Assembly (NCBI RefSeq): GCF_042651485.1
Contig: NZ_JBHSDH010000007.1
Coordinates: 1 to 21,470 of the forward strand
DNA from: Sphingorhabdus_B arenilitoris
GTDB lineage: Bacteria > Pseudomonadota > Alphaproteobacteria > Sphingomonadales > Sphingomonadaceae
DNA: 21,470 nt
Direction: 5' to 3'
A model generated the notes under the pieces. That model ran no database searches and was not told the DNA's origin. It worked only from the letters and a program-made list of their open reading frames with translations. The position numbers were made by a program, and so were the translations under genes. Each line of letters begins with the position of its first letter. The first letter of the stretch is position 1. This document shows, one piece after another, positions 1-7,875 of the stretch.

Positions 1-69
1 CGCTGCCCCGATAATATTACCAGAACCCCGCGTATAACCCGCACCCAAACCCGCAAAAATCGATACCAT
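1..69 (-). CDS. Start of an outward-facing gene (partial, left copy)
   Basis: On the minus strand an ATG at 69-67 opens a frame that stays open for 23 codons to the window edge. The product begins MVSIFAGLGAGYTRGSGN, rich in glycine and small residues. A purine-rich GGGGA stretch lies about nine bases upstream. The same 23 codons, without a mismatch, start the gene at the right end, so there are two copies of this gene head. From memory the start resembles the N-termini of very large RHS/YD-repeat or RTX-like secreted proteins of sphingomonads, but 23 residues are too few to assign a family. The missing remainder decides what it is. Confidence 0.45.
   Translation of the reverse strand, partial: MVSIFAGLGAGYTRGSGNIIGAA
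1..69 (-). CDS. Start of an outward-facing gene (partial, left copy)
   Basis: On the minus strand an ATG at 69-67 opens a frame that stays open for 23 codons to the window edge. The product begins MVSIFAGLGAGYTRGSGN, rich in glycine and small residues. A GGGGA stretch lies about nine bases upstream. The same 23 codons, without a mismatch, start the gene at the right end. From memory the start resembles the N-termini of very large RHS/YD-repeat or RTX-like proteins of sphingomonads, but 23 residues are too few to assign a family. Confidence 0.45.
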   Translation of the reverse strand, partial: MVSIFAGLGAGYTRGSGNIIGAA

Positions 70-192
70 CGGACATTTTCCCCAAATGCAGACCAAACAA
101 AACAGTCCGCCTCACGACAAAATAATCCAACCATCCAAAATTAAGTTTAGACCTTTCTTGAAAAAAATCCCCATAAACACAGCAATATACTG

Positions 193-220
193 ATTATAAA
201 GACTTATTTATCTAGGCCAA
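193..220 (-). promoter_or_regulatory. Sigma-70-like promoter in left repeat arm
   Basis: Read on the minus strand there is TTGGCC (220-215), a 16-base spacer and a perfect TATAAT (198-193), pointing out of the window toward the gene head at 69. The leader would be about 115-120 nt. Both hexamers are conserved in the right arm, and the mismatch at 214 falls just inside the spacer. Predicted by eye only. Confidence 0.35.
193..220 (-). promoter_or_regulatory. Sigma-70-like promoter in left repeat arm
   Basis: Read on the minus strand there is TTGGCC (220-215), a 16-base spacer and a perfect TATAAT (198-193), pointing out of the window toward the gene head at 69. The leader would be about 117 nt. 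Both hexamers are conserved in the right arm; the mismatch at 214 falls in the spacer. Predicted by eye only. Confidence 0.35.
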
Positions 221-278
221 ATCCAACCCAAAATTATATCACATGAAATATATGCGCCGCAGTCCATCTCCCCGCAGC

Positions 279-326
279 TTACACCCCGCGCCTAACCTCA
301 GATACTATATTACCAAACAGCGCCAT
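279..326 (-). pseudogene. 48-nt 3' remnant of the 115-residue gene
   Basis: On the minus strand 326 down to 279 is identical to the last 16 codons (stop included) of the gene at 20845-21192, ending EVRRGV then TAA. Just upstream of this fragment (327 and beyond, minus strand) the frame meets a TAA two codons before the shared ATG, so no full gene can exist here. It is a fragment carried along when this end was duplicated. The intact copy at the right suggests the left arm is the derived one. Confidence 0.8.
279..326 (-). pseudogene. 48-nt 3' remnant of the 115-residue gene
   Basis: On the minus strand 326 down to 279 is identical to the last 16 codons (stop included) of the gene at 20845-21192, ending EVRRGV then TAA. 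Just upstream of the shared part the frame meets a TAA two codons before the shared ATG, so no full gene exists here. It is a fragment carried along when this end was duplicated, which suggests that the left arm is the derived one. Confidence 0.8.
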
Positions 327-472
327 TGTTTAAAGCATCACGAACCATCAATCAGTTGCCGGTCTTTTGTGTTGGCGCAAACATTATTACATGTTTATAG
401 CGTGTTCGCGCGTAGGGCACGTAATGGTTTCTACAATTCTGAAATACGGTAACTTTTAAAGGTAGAGGATGT
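327..472 (+). promoter_or_regulatory. Unique upstream region of the flagellar operon
   Basis: This 146-bp non-coding stretch lies between the repeat arm and the first gene. A possible sigma-70-type promoter is TTGGCG (372-377), an 18-base spacer and TATAGC (396-401), each about four of six matches to consensus. I found no convincing sigma-54 (GG/GC) or sigma-28 (TAAA, GCCGATAA) element. Because the repeat arm begins immediately upstream, any regulatory sites that once lay further out have been replaced. The promoter call is weak; the region is the expected place for it because the whole cluster runs from here. Confidence 0.3.
327..472 (+). promoter_or_regulatory. Unique upstream region of the flagellar operon
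   Basis: This 146-bp non-coding stretch lies between the repeat arm and the first gene. A possible sigma-70-type promoter is TTGGCG (372-377), an 18-base spacer and TATAGC (396-401), each about four of six matches to consensus. I found no convincing sigma-54 or sigma-28 element. Because the repeat arm begins immediately upstream, any regulatory sites that once lay further out may have been replaced. The promoter call is weak; the region is the expected place because the whole cluster runs from here. Confidence 0.3.
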
Positions 473-1654
473 ATGAGTTCATCACAGCGATCATCAGAAC
501 GACCCGCAGATGATGGACAAGGTGCACCAAGCGAAGCTGCACTCCATTTCGCGCAGCTACTTGGATTTCTGGAACTTGACCCGGAAAATATTCCGTTGCT
601 GAAAGATGCGATCGCTGCGGCGCTGTCGGTGTCTGACTTTGACAATTTTGATTTGTTGTTGTCCCGTCACAACAAATTGGCTGAACCCACCAATCCGATT
701 CGTAATTTAGAGGGCATCGCTGCGCTCCGCAGGCAGCGCTTTGACGAAGCTATTTCCATTTTTGAGAGGTTGCGCTCGGATGGAGAGGATGTTCCTGCGG
801 TTCGGTTTAATTTGGCCTGGATTGCGGCCTTGCAAATGCGCCATGAGGATGTCCTATCCTTGACAGATGAAGCCGTGATTGCTGGCATACCGCGTGCAGC
901 GGCATTGCGGGTGCAGGCGCTCCATCACCTTGGGCAGTTCGATGAAGCCTTGGCTGCCGGCCAAAAAATGGCTGAAATTCATCCACACGATAATTATCTG
1001 CTCGGCGCGATGTCGGTTGCGGCTATGGATGTGGATGATTACGAATTGGCAAAATATTATGCGTCCAAAGCAACCGGCGGATCCGACGCCTTAACAACGC
1101 AAGGACTGGTCAGCCTCTATGAAAATGGCGCGCTTGAGGCCAATGGCTTATTCGACCGCGCGCTGGCGGAACATCCCGATGCGCCTCGGGCTTGGTTGGG
1201 CAAAGGATTGTGCTTCCTTGCCGAAGGCGATGTCGATGCAGCGATACCCTGCCTGCAAAAAGGGGCGGAAATTTTTGAGGATCATTTGGGCAGCTGGATT
1301 GCATTAGGATGGACACATTTTATTCGCAAAGATTTGGCTGAAGCGCGAAAAAGTTTCGATATAGCTTTGTCGCATGATGACAATTTTGCCGAAACACATG
1401 GCGGCCTAGCGGTGCTCGACGTGGCCGAAGGGCATTTGGACAGCGCCAAGCGCAGAGCTGAAATCGCCATCCGCCTGGACCGGCAATGTTTCGGCGGTAT
1501 GCTTGCGAACGTTATGTTGGCAGAGGCTCGTGGCAATCCAGAATTAGCCAAAAAAATTGCTGACCGGGCGATGAATACATCGATGGGGGTCGACGGAAAA
1601 ACACTGGCTGAGGCTATGATCGGGCTCGGCGTTAAAGGCGATGCGCGGCATTAA
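473..1654 (+). CDS. Tetratricopeptide-repeat protein at the head of the flagellar operon
   Basis: A 393-residue soluble protein with no signal peptide or membrane segment. The ATG at 473 has a good ribosome site (GGTAGAGGATGT). Helix-pair TPR units are visible at about residues 76-109, 110-143 and 143-172, and again at 236-269, 270-304 and 305-338, with typical alternating small and aromatic residues (for example AWLGKGLCFLAEGD). TPR proteins bind other proteins. In type III systems they are often chaperones or assembly factors, so a cytoplasmic role in substrate handling or assembly is possible, but nothing in the sequence names a partner. It lies 14 bp upstream of fliQ and is probably cotranscribed. 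A second TPR gene sits near the other end of the cluster (20190-20816). No gene symbol is assigned. Confidence 0.85.
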   Translation: MSSSQRSSERPADDGQGAPSEAALHFAQLLGFLELDPENIPLLKDAIAAALSVSDFDNFDLLLSRHNKLAEPTNPIRNLEGIAALRRQRFDEAISIFERLRSDGEDVPAVRFNLAWIAALQMRHEDVLSLTDEAVIAGIPRAAALRVQALHHLGQFDEALAAGQKMAEIHPHDNYLLGAMSVAAMDVDDYELAKYYASKATGGSDALTTQGLVSLYENGALEANGLFDRALAEHPDAPRAWLGKGLCFLAEGDVDAAIPCLQKGAEIFEDHLGSWIALGWTHFIRKDLAEARKSFDIALSHDDNFAETHGGLAVLDVAEGHLDSAKRRAEIAIRLDRQCFGGMLANVMLAEARGNPELAKKIADRAMNTSMGVDGKTLAEAMIGLGVKGDARH

Positions 1655-1668
1655 GGGGGGATAAGATA

Positions 1669-1935
1669 ATGACCGAGGGGCAAGCGCTTGACATTATGAA
1701 TCAACTCATGTGGCAAGCGATGATTGTAGCGGGGCCAATATTGGCTGCAATTTTGCTAACTGGTTTAATCGTAAGCCTGATCCAAGCGACAACGCAGCTC
1801 CAAGAAATTACTCTTAGTTACGTGCCAAAAATGCTGGTCGCGGCTTTAATGCTGATTTTTCTTGGACCTTGGATGGTTGGCCGAATGATGCAATTCGCAT
1901 TGACGGCAATCCGTATGATCCCAAATTTGGGTTGA
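1669..1935 (+). CDS. fliQ: Flagellar export gate protein FliQ
   Basis: An 88-residue inner-membrane protein of the flagellar type III export gate, where FliP, FliQ and FliR form the helical channel. Two hydrophobic hairpin helices are seen at about residues 16-38 and 50-72, separated by the conserved QATTQLQEITLSYVPK loop typical of FliQ/SctS. Length matches the family (about 89). The start has a strong GGGGGGATAA ribosome site. It is followed three bases later by fliR, the usual partner. No unusual residues seen. Confidence 0.96.
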   Translation: MTEGQALDIMNQLMWQAMIVAGPILAAILLTGLIVSLIQATTQLQEITLSYVPKMLVAALMLIFLGPWMVGRMMQFALTAIRMIPNLG

Positions 1936-1938
1936 AAC

Positions 1939-2703
1939 ATGGAAGCCGCCGGGTTGCTGGAAAATTATATCGTCGCTTGCTTGCTACTTAGCCTTAGATT
2001 TTTGCCGCTATTCCTTTTTGCACCGCCATTTTCCCTGATGCGTATCCCCCGCATGGCTACTGTCATCATCACATTCGGCTTTGCCGCAGCGATGGTGGGC
2101 GCAAATCCGCAACTTACGCAGCTGGAGGAATTGTCGAGAAGCTGGATCGTTATTTCAGCGGCAAAGGAAATTTTTTTCGGCTTCATTCCCGTCATTGTTC
2201 TTCAGATCATGTTTGGGTCATTATATATGGTAGGCCGGACGATTGACATTCAGGCAGGATTTGGCCTCGCTTTGCTGATTGATCCAACGAGCAGAGGGCA
2301 ACGGCCGTTATTCGGCACCATTTTTGCCTATGGCGCGGCAGCGATTTTCTTTGCGGTGAATGGGCATCATGACTTACTGCGGTTTTTTGCGCTCTCCATA
2401 GACCTTGTACCCTTAGGCAGCGGTACACTGGGCAGCTCGATTACGCCGCTGCTCAATTACATTTTCATATGCTTTTTTCTTGCGTTGGGGATCGGCGGAG
2501 CAGTTATCTTTGCACTATTCATAACCGATTTATTGGTGGCCATGTTGTCGCGTACCGTACCGCAAATGAATGCTTTGTTGCTGGGCATTCAAGTGAAAGC
2601 TATTCTGGTGCTTTTTGTAACCCCGATTAGCCTCGGTTTATCCGGCGCCGTATTCTTACGTTTAATATCAAATGCCATTGGCGTCATGCCGAAGTTAATG
2701 TGA
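1939..2703 (+). CDS. fliR: Flagellar export gate protein FliR
   Basis: A 254-residue polytopic inner-membrane protein of the export gate, completing the FliPQR channel. Several hydrophobic helices are seen, including about residues 7-30, 35-55, 65-90, 125-150, 175-205 and 215-245. Family landmarks include the RTIDIQAGFGLALLIDP region and the C-terminal PQMNALLLGIQVK segment. Length agrees with the usual 250-260. The ATG at 1939 follows the fliQ stop by three bases. flhB starts four bases after its stop, so translation is probably coupled. Confidence 0.96.
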   Translation: MEAAGLLENYIVACLLLSLRFLPLFLFAPPFSLMRIPRMATVIITFGFAAAMVGANPQLTQLEELSRSWIVISAAKEIFFGFIPVIVLQIMFGSLYMVGRTIDIQAGFGLALLIDPTSRGQRPLFGTIFAYGAAAIFFAVNGHHDLLRFFALSIDLVPLGSGTLGSSITPLLNYIFICFFLALGIGGAVIFALFITDLLVAMLSRTVPQMNALLLGIQVKAILVLFVTPISLGLSGAVFLRLISNAIGVMPKLM

Positions 2704-2707
2704 CCTA

Positions 2708-3760
2708 ATGGAAGAAAATGAACTCGATAAGTCCGAAGAGGCCACACCATTTAAGCTGAAAAAGGCGAGGGAAAAAGGCAATGTAGCTCGAAGCTTAGAC
2801 CTTGGATTTTTTGCCGCGCTGGCGGCTGCGTTTGCATTTTTCTGGATTGGCGGAATTTCGCTTTTCTTTGCTGTCGCACAAATTTCAACAAAGCTATTCA
2901 TATCGGCCGGGCAAATTGATTTAGGTCCATCTAACTACCCCCACCTTATCGGCACATTATTTGCGGTGATCGCATTCCCACTTTTGGCTTTTGGGGGCAG
3001 TTTATTTCTTGTCGCGCTGTTTCTGGATTTTATGCAGGTTGGACCGCTATTTTCGACGACGCCGTTAAAGCCAGATTTTAACCGGATCAATCCAGCAAAG
3101 GGATTGAAGCGGATATTTTCAAAACGAGCGCTGATCGAAGCATTTAAAGCGCTAATGAAACTGTTAATTTATAGCTGCATCGGTGGTTTTATTATCTACG
3201 ATGCGCTGTCTGGTCCGATTGCTGCGATCACCGATGCCCGAAATCTGGGAACTGTGATGATGCAACAAATGATACGCACATTAGCCTATTGCGCATTGGC
3301 CGCGCTTGCAATAGCGGCGATTGATCAGATTTTGGTTCGGCGAGAATTTTCGAAAAAGATGCGCATGAGCCGCCGAGAAGTAAAAAGGGAATATCGGGAG
3401 CGTGAGGGCGAGCCTCGGATGAAACAAAAGCGCAAGGAATTACATCAGGAGTTTACCAAAACAGCTGAAGGTCTTTCGAATGTTAAATCGGCGGACGTTA
3501 TCATCATTAACCCGGAACATTTTGCTGTGGCGATCAGATACAGACGCGAAGACATCGACGCTCCAGTAGTGGTTGCAAGGGGCAAAGATCATTTTGCGCA
3601 GCAAATTAAAGATATAGCGTTTCGCTATGGCGTTCTAACAATTAGGAAACCGGAATTGGCCAGAGCCCTTTTTTCCGCGGCCAAAATAGGCTCTCCGGTT
3701 CCCGAACAATATTTTCAGCAAGTAGCCGATGTTTACATAGAAAATAATCTGATTGAATAG
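2708..3760 (+). CDS. flhB: Flagellar export switch protein FlhB, with an NPEH cleavage site
   Basis: A 350-residue protein that controls the substrate switch of the export apparatus. The N-terminus has the family motif TPFKLKKAREKGNVARS (residues 13-29). Four membrane segments follow, at about 34-57, 80-108, 148-168 and 188-208, then a basic linker and the cytoplasmic domain. Self-cleavage normally happens between Asn and Pro of NPTH. Here the site is N268-P269-E270-H271 (codons 3509-3520), so Thr is replaced by Glu while the reacting Asn and Pro are kept. Cleavage should still be possible, but its rate may differ. The ribosome site is weak and the gene starts four bases after fliR, consistent with coupling. 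Confidence 0.96.
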   Translation: MEENELDKSEEATPFKLKKAREKGNVARSLDLGFFAALAAAFAFFWIGGISLFFAVAQISTKLFISAGQIDLGPSNYPHLIGTLFAVIAFPLLAFGGSLFLVALFLDFMQVGPLFSTTPLKPDFNRINPAKGLKRIFSKRALIEAFKALMKLLIYSCIGGFIIYDALSGPIAAITDARNLGTVMMQQMIRTLAYCALAALAIAAIDQILVRREFSKKMRMSRREVKREYREREGEPRMKQKRKELHQEFTKTAEGLSNVKSADVIIINPEHFAVAIRYRREDIDAPVVVARGKDHFAQQIKDIAFRYGVLTIRKPELARALFSAAKIGSPVPEQYFQQVADVYIENNLIE

Positions 3761-3768
3761 AATTCAAT

Positions 3769-5805
3769 ATGTTCAAAAAAATAATTCAGAATAACAATGA
3801 CCTTTTCTTAGTGATCGGTATGGTCACTATCCTATTGGTCTTGTTTGCACCGATTCCAACTACTATTTTAGACTTTTTGATTATATTGAATTTTTCATTC
3901 GGTATGACCGTATTGATGTTGACATTTTATGTTAACCGACCGGTTGAGTTTTCCACTTTTCCTTCATTGTTGCTAGTGGCAACTTTATTCAGGCTTTCGT
4001 TAAACGTCGCGGCAACCCGGCTGATTTTGACCGATGGTTATGCCGGCGAGGTCATCGATTCAATCGGTTCTTTCGCCATACAGGGCAATTATGTCATTGG
4101 CCTTGTTATATTTTTCATCCTGGTAATCGTACAATATGTCGTGGTAACCGCCGGCGCACAACGCGTGTCGGAAGTGGCGGCGAGATTTACGCTAGACTCG
4201 GTCCCCGGCCAACAAATGAGCATCGACGCTGATCTGAATATGGGCATGATTACCCAAGAAGAGGCAAAGCAACGGCGAAAGATGTTGGAGAAGGAAGCCT
4301 CTTTTTACGGCGCGATGGACGGTGCAAGTAAATTTGTAAAAGGCGATGCGATTGCGGGCATCATTATTGTGCTCATCAATATCATCGCGGGCTGGGTTAT
4401 TGGCATTGCTCAACGAGGTTTGAGCTGGGACGCTGCGCTTCAGCAATATACGCTGCTGACAATCGGTGATGGCATCGTCACCCAAGTACCTGCGCTCATT
4501 ATATCTGTTGCCACAGGCATTATCGTGACCAGGTCGGCGTCAGACCGGCAGTTGAGCACAGAGGTATTATCGCAATTGGGGTCTGTGCCCAAAATACCTT
4601 TGATTGTGATGGCAACGTTATTTTGCTTGTTGTTGTTGCCGGGCATGCCCAAATGGCCGATCGTTATTCTTATCCTGATTTTTGCGGCGACTTGGTTTGC
4701 TGCACGAACTACAGCTGCGTTGAAAAAAGCATCCGAGTTTGACGATATATCCGCCGATCAAGATGTTGCCGCCGAAGGTGATAAAAAAGGGCCGCCGGTT
4801 GTATCAATCAGTTTGGGAGAGGATTTGGGCGAAGCATGGGTTTCGATGAAACCCGTCATTTCTGATCGTATTATGGCGTTAAGGAATGACCTATCCCGAG
4901 ATCTGGGGTTAAATTTGCCATCTGTGGTCATAGAGGATGGTTATGGCCTTGGCGCTTTGGAATATCGCATTTCGCTGTTTGGTGCCACTTACGGCCAATC
5001 TGAAATCAAACCGCATCTAACCTTAGCTATTAGGTCAGAGACATCCAAAGACGGTCTGCCTGGTATTGAAGCACGCGACCCTGCCTTTGGGCTTCCGGCA
5101 ATTTGGGTAGATGACGAGCATAAGGATTTGGCGAGAAGCCTAGATTACACCTTGGTCGATCCAATCACCGTATTGATGACCCACTTTACCGAGATTATGA
5201 AGGCAGAGGCAGCCTTGCTATTAACCCGAAATGAAGTGGTGTCGTTACTTGATGCGGTCAGAAATCGGCAAGTAGGTTTGATCGAAGAGCTCATTCCAAA
5301 CATCATGTCAGTTTCCGACATTCAGCGTGTGCTGCAAAATCTTGTCAGTGAAAATGTCTCTATTAGAAATATTGACTATATCTGTGAGGCGTTAGTCGAT
5401 TTGGGCCGGACGACCAAAGACGTGCACGAGTTAACCGAGCTTGTGCGGCAGCGTATTGGTCATATAATCTGTAATAGCTTACGCAGTAGCAGCGGCGAAC
5501 TGGCAGTTTTGAGTCTTGATCCACGCGCCGAGGCGTTAATTAGCGAAGCGGTCGCCCGCAGCCATGACACAGGGCCTCTCATAATTGATCCGAATGTCGC
5601 AGAGGCTATCATGCGCAAGGCGCTCCCGATGGTTGAAGCGATGGTGCAGCAAGGCATAAATCCCGTTTTGCTATGTGGCCCGACCATTAGACGCCAATTG
5701 AGAGCATTTTTAAAACGCACCGCGCCGCGTCTTTCGGTTATTTCAGTTAACGAAGTACCACAGTCGATCGATTTACGGTCATTCGATGTAATCAAGACAG
5801 GATGA
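3769..5805 (+). CDS. flhA: Flagellar export protein FlhA
   Basis: A 678-residue protein, the large gate component that uses proton flow and docks substrates and chaperones through its cytoplasmic ring. The N-terminal half is hydrophobic (about eight helices to roughly residue 320). It carries the conserved cytoplasmic loop with SVPGQQMSIDADLNMG and the following KEASFYGAMDGASKFVKGDA stretch, characteristic of the FHIPEP family. The C-terminal domain begins at about residue 340. Length is normal (about 690). It lies eight bases after flhB. The longest gap in the cluster (71 bases) follows this gene. Confidence 0.98.
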   Translation: MFKKIIQNNNDLFLVIGMVTILLVLFAPIPTTILDFLIILNFSFGMTVLMLTFYVNRPVEFSTFPSLLLVATLFRLSLNVAATRLILTDGYAGEVIDSIGSFAIQGNYVIGLVIFFILVIVQYVVVTAGAQRVSEVAARFTLDSVPGQQMSIDADLNMGMITQEEAKQRRKMLEKEASFYGAMDGASKFVKGDAIAGIIIVLINIIAGWVIGIAQRGLSWDAALQQYTLLTIGDGIVTQVPALIISVATGIIVTRSASDRQLSTEVLSQLGSVPKIPLIVMATLFCLLLLPGMPKWPIVILILIFAATWFAARTTAALKKASEFDDISADQDVAAEGDKKGPPVVSISLGEDLGEAWVSMKPVISDRIMALRNDLSRDLGLNLPSVVIEDGYGLGALEYRISLFGATYGQSEIKPHLTLAIRSETSKDGLPGIEARDPAFGLPAIWVDDEHKDLARSLDYTLVDPITVLMTHFTEIMKAEAALLLTRNEVVSLLDAVRNRQVGLIEELIPNIMSVSDIQRVLQNLVSENVSIRNIDYICEALVDLGRTTKDVHELTELVRQRIGHIICNSLRSSSGELAVLSLDPRAEALISEAVARSHDTGPLIIDPNVAEAIMRKALPMVEAMVQQGINPVLLCGPTIRRQLRAFLKRTAPRLSVISVNEVPQSIDLRSFDVIKTG

Positions 5806-5876
5806 TTGTGCTCATCCCTTTCGGAGCCCTAAATTATTGAGTTGATAATTCCATTTTAGCTGATATTCCATCCGAC
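5806..5876 (+). promoter_or_regulatory. Longest internal gap of the cluster, possible weak secondary promoter
   Basis: This 71-base gap between flhA and flgF is the only internal spacer above about 40 bases. It holds a 6-bp AT-only inverted repeat (AATTAT at 5832-5837 and ATAATT at 5845-5850, seven-base loop), too weak for a terminator. A loose TTGATA (5842-5847) with TATTCC (5864-5869) could be a weak promoter that would start almost at the flgF ATG. No clear sigma-28 or sigma-54 site is seen. If the operon has a second transcription start, this is the likeliest place. Confidence 0.2.
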
Positions 5877-6578
5877 ATGGGGTATATAGTTGACTTAGCG
5901 GCAGTGATTCTGGGGCAGTCGGAGCGCCGAGCTGAAACGATAGCGCAAAATCTATCAAACTCGGTAACGCCTGGGTTCAAACGGTCTATTCCTTTTTCTT
6001 CACTAGTTGATCGCGCAGCTATTTCTTCGCAGGACGCTTCAAATATTTCTGTGGCAACAGATACCCGTCCCGGAAAACTTGTGAAAACCGGAAATCCAGT
6101 CGATATGGCAATTTCGGGCAGCGGATATTTTGCCGTGTCGAAGGACGGCGTAATCGGTTATACCCGTGATGGCCGCTTTTCGTTAGCTGAAGATGGTAGC
6201 CTGATAAATTCGCAAGGCGGCACGCTTCAAGGTGAAGATGGTGCCGATATTACCATTTTATCATCCACTTTTTCCGTAAAAGAAGATGGCGTGATTTATG
6301 AGAATGGTATTCGTACGGCGAAGATCGGAATTTTCAACCCCTTGCGCGATCAAAATCAGTTGAGCAATAACGCAGCGGTTGGTCAGTTTGCGGCTTCCGA
6401 TCCTAAGGAATATACGGTTCAGCAGGGCTGGTATGAGGCATCCAATGTCACTTCAGGTGACGAAATGGTGATGTTGATGGAAACCTTACGCCGAGCGGAA
6501 TCCGGCCAACGGATTATGAATGTATATGATGATTTGATGGGCAGAGCGATCTCCGCCTTTGGGGAGTCTGGACGATGA
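5877..6578 (+). CDS. flgF: Flagellar proximal rod protein FlgF
   Basis: A 233-residue rod protein of the FlgBCFG family, exported by the type III apparatus without a cleaved signal. The N-terminal rod signature is present in a variant form (AQNLSNSVTPGFKRS near residues 23-37), and the C-terminal coiled-coil segment ends in the family's pattern (SGDEMVMLMETLRRAE). The length suits FlgF, and the gene directly precedes flgG with a four-base overlap, the common flgF-flgG order. The ATG at 5877 has no strong ribosome site. Assignment to FlgF rather than FlgG rests on length and order. Confidence 0.9.
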   Translation: MGYIVDLAAVILGQSERRAETIAQNLSNSVTPGFKRSIPFSSLVDRAAISSQDASNISVATDTRPGKLVKTGNPVDMAISGSGYFAVSKDGVIGYTRDGRFSLAEDGSLINSQGGTLQGEDGADITILSSTFSVKEDGVIYENGIRTAKIGIFNPLRDQNQLSNNAAVGQFAASDPKEYTVQQGWYEASNVTSGDEMVMLMETLRRAESGQRIMNVYDDLMGRAISAFGESGR

Positions 6579-7348
6579 ACGGAGCGTTTTACATAGGAGC
6601 TACTGGCTTGAATGCGCAGCAGCGGGGCCTAGACGTGATCGCAAACAATGTCGCGAATGTTAACACATCGGGGTTTAAGCGCGCAGAAATGAGGTTTTCG
6701 GAGTTGCTGACGCCGCCGGTGGATGCCAATCAACCTACGCAACCCATTCGCGCTGCGACGAATTTTTTAAATGGTGTCAAGTCATCTGAGGTTTCGCGGG
6801 TTTATGAACAAGGTGATTTGCGACAAACTGGCAATCCCCTTGATCTGGCTATTGAAGGTGATGGTTTTGTTGAAATTTTGGGACCAAATGGTGTCAGCTG
6901 GCTATGGCGCGGTGGGACGTTAGCTATTAATGAAGATGGGATGTTGCAGACCGAAGATGGGCTGCTTTTGCGCGGTTTGATTCAGATACCCGAAGATGCA
7001 ACCGACATTCGTATTGACCGTGAAGGACGAGTTTTGGCGATCACATCGCAAGAAAATGGCCCAGTTGAATTGGGTGCGATAGACTTAGTGATGCCATCGG
7101 ACAGGACGGCATTGGCGCCAAGCGGTAGTGGTTATTACGCAGTGGAAGGTGACAGTGGCATCCGCAGCTTTGTTCCGGGTGAAGACGGCAAAGGTGTGTT
7201 TGTCCAAGGTTCGATCGAAACATCAAATGTTGAGTTAACGGAAGAGATGGTCGCGCTATTATTGATGCAACGGGCGTACGCCGCGAATGCGCAAGTTGTG
7301 CAAGCCGGCGACCAGTTGATGTCAATTGCTAACGGCTTGCGGCGATGA
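6575..7348 (+). CDS. flgG: Flagellar distal rod protein FlgG
   Basis: A 257-residue distal rod protein. It has the near-canonical N-terminal motif (ANNVANVNTSGFKRAE, residues 24-39) and the C-terminal pair of motifs ETSNVELTEEMVALLLMQR and QVVQAGDQLMSIAN that form the inner coiled coil of the rod. Length matches FlgG (about 260). The start ATGA overlaps the flgF stop, and its own stop overlaps flgA by four bases. The distal rod passes through the P and L rings encoded just downstream. Confidence 0.97.
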   Translation: MNGAFYIGATGLNAQQRGLDVIANNVANVNTSGFKRAEMRFSELLTPPVDANQPTQPIRAATNFLNGVKSSEVSRVYEQGDLRQTGNPLDLAIEGDGFVEILGPNGVSWLWRGGTLAINEDGMLQTEDGLLLRGLIQIPEDATDIRIDREGRVLAITSQENGPVELGAIDLVMPSDRTALAPSGSGYYAVEGDSGIRSFVPGEDGKGVFVQGSIETSNVELTEEMVALLLMQRAYAANAQVVQAGDQLMSIANGLRR

Positions 7349-7875
7349 TCAGCGCCTTGCTGTTTTTGTCAGCCGCTATCAATGCGGAACCTGAACATGG
7401 TGCGCTGGCCGATAAAGCGCAGATAATTTATATCCAAAATAATGATCTATTGCTCTCTGACATATTAGATGTTGGCACCTTGCCCAGCAACTTGCAGGAA
7501 AAGGCCCGGGAAATGGTAGTGGCGCGCATCGCGAGCGAGTCATCCCCAGTTTATTATAAAAAGTCTGCCTTATTTAGCCGAGCGCGGTCTTTGCTTCCGG
7601 CTTTGTCCGCGCATCTCTACGATGAAAATGGCTTGATCCAAATTCGTTCTCTACAAAAAGATGCGCGGGTTTTTGAGGCTGTTGTTCCTTCTACTTCGGC
7701 CAAGGACGATCACGCCGTCAGTATTGGTCAAAAAGTGATTATCCGTCTGGCTTGGGGGGCAGTTAAGATCGAACAGCTAGCCGATGCGTTGCAGCCAGCA
7801 AATCCGGGTCAGCGTTTTTTTGCTCGAACACCCAGTAATGAAGTAATTGTCGTGGAGTGCTGTAATGATGATTAG
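7345..7875 (+). CDS. flgA: Probable P-ring assembly chaperone FlgA
   Basis: A 176-residue protein between flgG and flgH/flgI, the usual place of flgA, which helps FlgI assemble in the periplasm. It starts with a short hydrophobic signal-like stretch (MISALLFLSAAINA), in line with periplasmic export. The C-terminal part (about residues 120-170, with ISIGQKVIIRLAWG-like sequence) resembles the SAF/FlgA beta-rich domain, but similarity is weak and I rely largely on position. Start and stop overlap the neighbouring genes (ATGA with flgG, 11 bases with flgH). Other periplasmic proteins are possible. Confidence 0.65.
   Translation: MISALLFLSAAINAEPEHGALADKAQIIYIQNNDLLLSDILDVGTLPSNLQEKAREMVVARIASESSPVYYKKSALFSRARSLLPALSAHLYDENGLIQIRSLQKDARVFEAVVPSTSAKDDHAVSIGQKVIIRLAWGAVKIEQLADALQPANPGQRFFARTPSNEVIVVECCNDD

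Larger units (their letters stand above)
1..326. repeat. Left arm of 326 bp inverted repeat
   Basis: Positions 1-326 match the reverse complement of 21145-21470. By eye there are five mismatches, at 106, 143, 174, 175 and 214. Positions 1-105 are identical to the other end. The arm contains, on the minus strand, the first 23 codons of an outward-facing gene (69 down to 1), its upstream region, and a 48-nt remnant of the 3' end of the gene at 20845-21192 (279-326). Identity stops abruptly after 326. No transposase or target-site duplication is visible. The true repeat may continue beyond the window. Confidence 0.97.
1..326. repeat. Left arm of 326 bp inverted repeat
   Basis: Positions 1-326 match the reverse complement of 21145-21470. 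By eye there are five mismatches, at 106, 143, 174, 175 and 214. Positions 1-105 are identical to the other end. The arm contains, on the minus strand, the first 23 codons of an outward-facing gene, its upstream region, and a 48-nt remnant of the 3' end of the gene at 20845-21192. Identity stops abruptly after 326. No transposase or target-site duplication is visible. The true repeat may continue beyond the window. Confidence 0.97.
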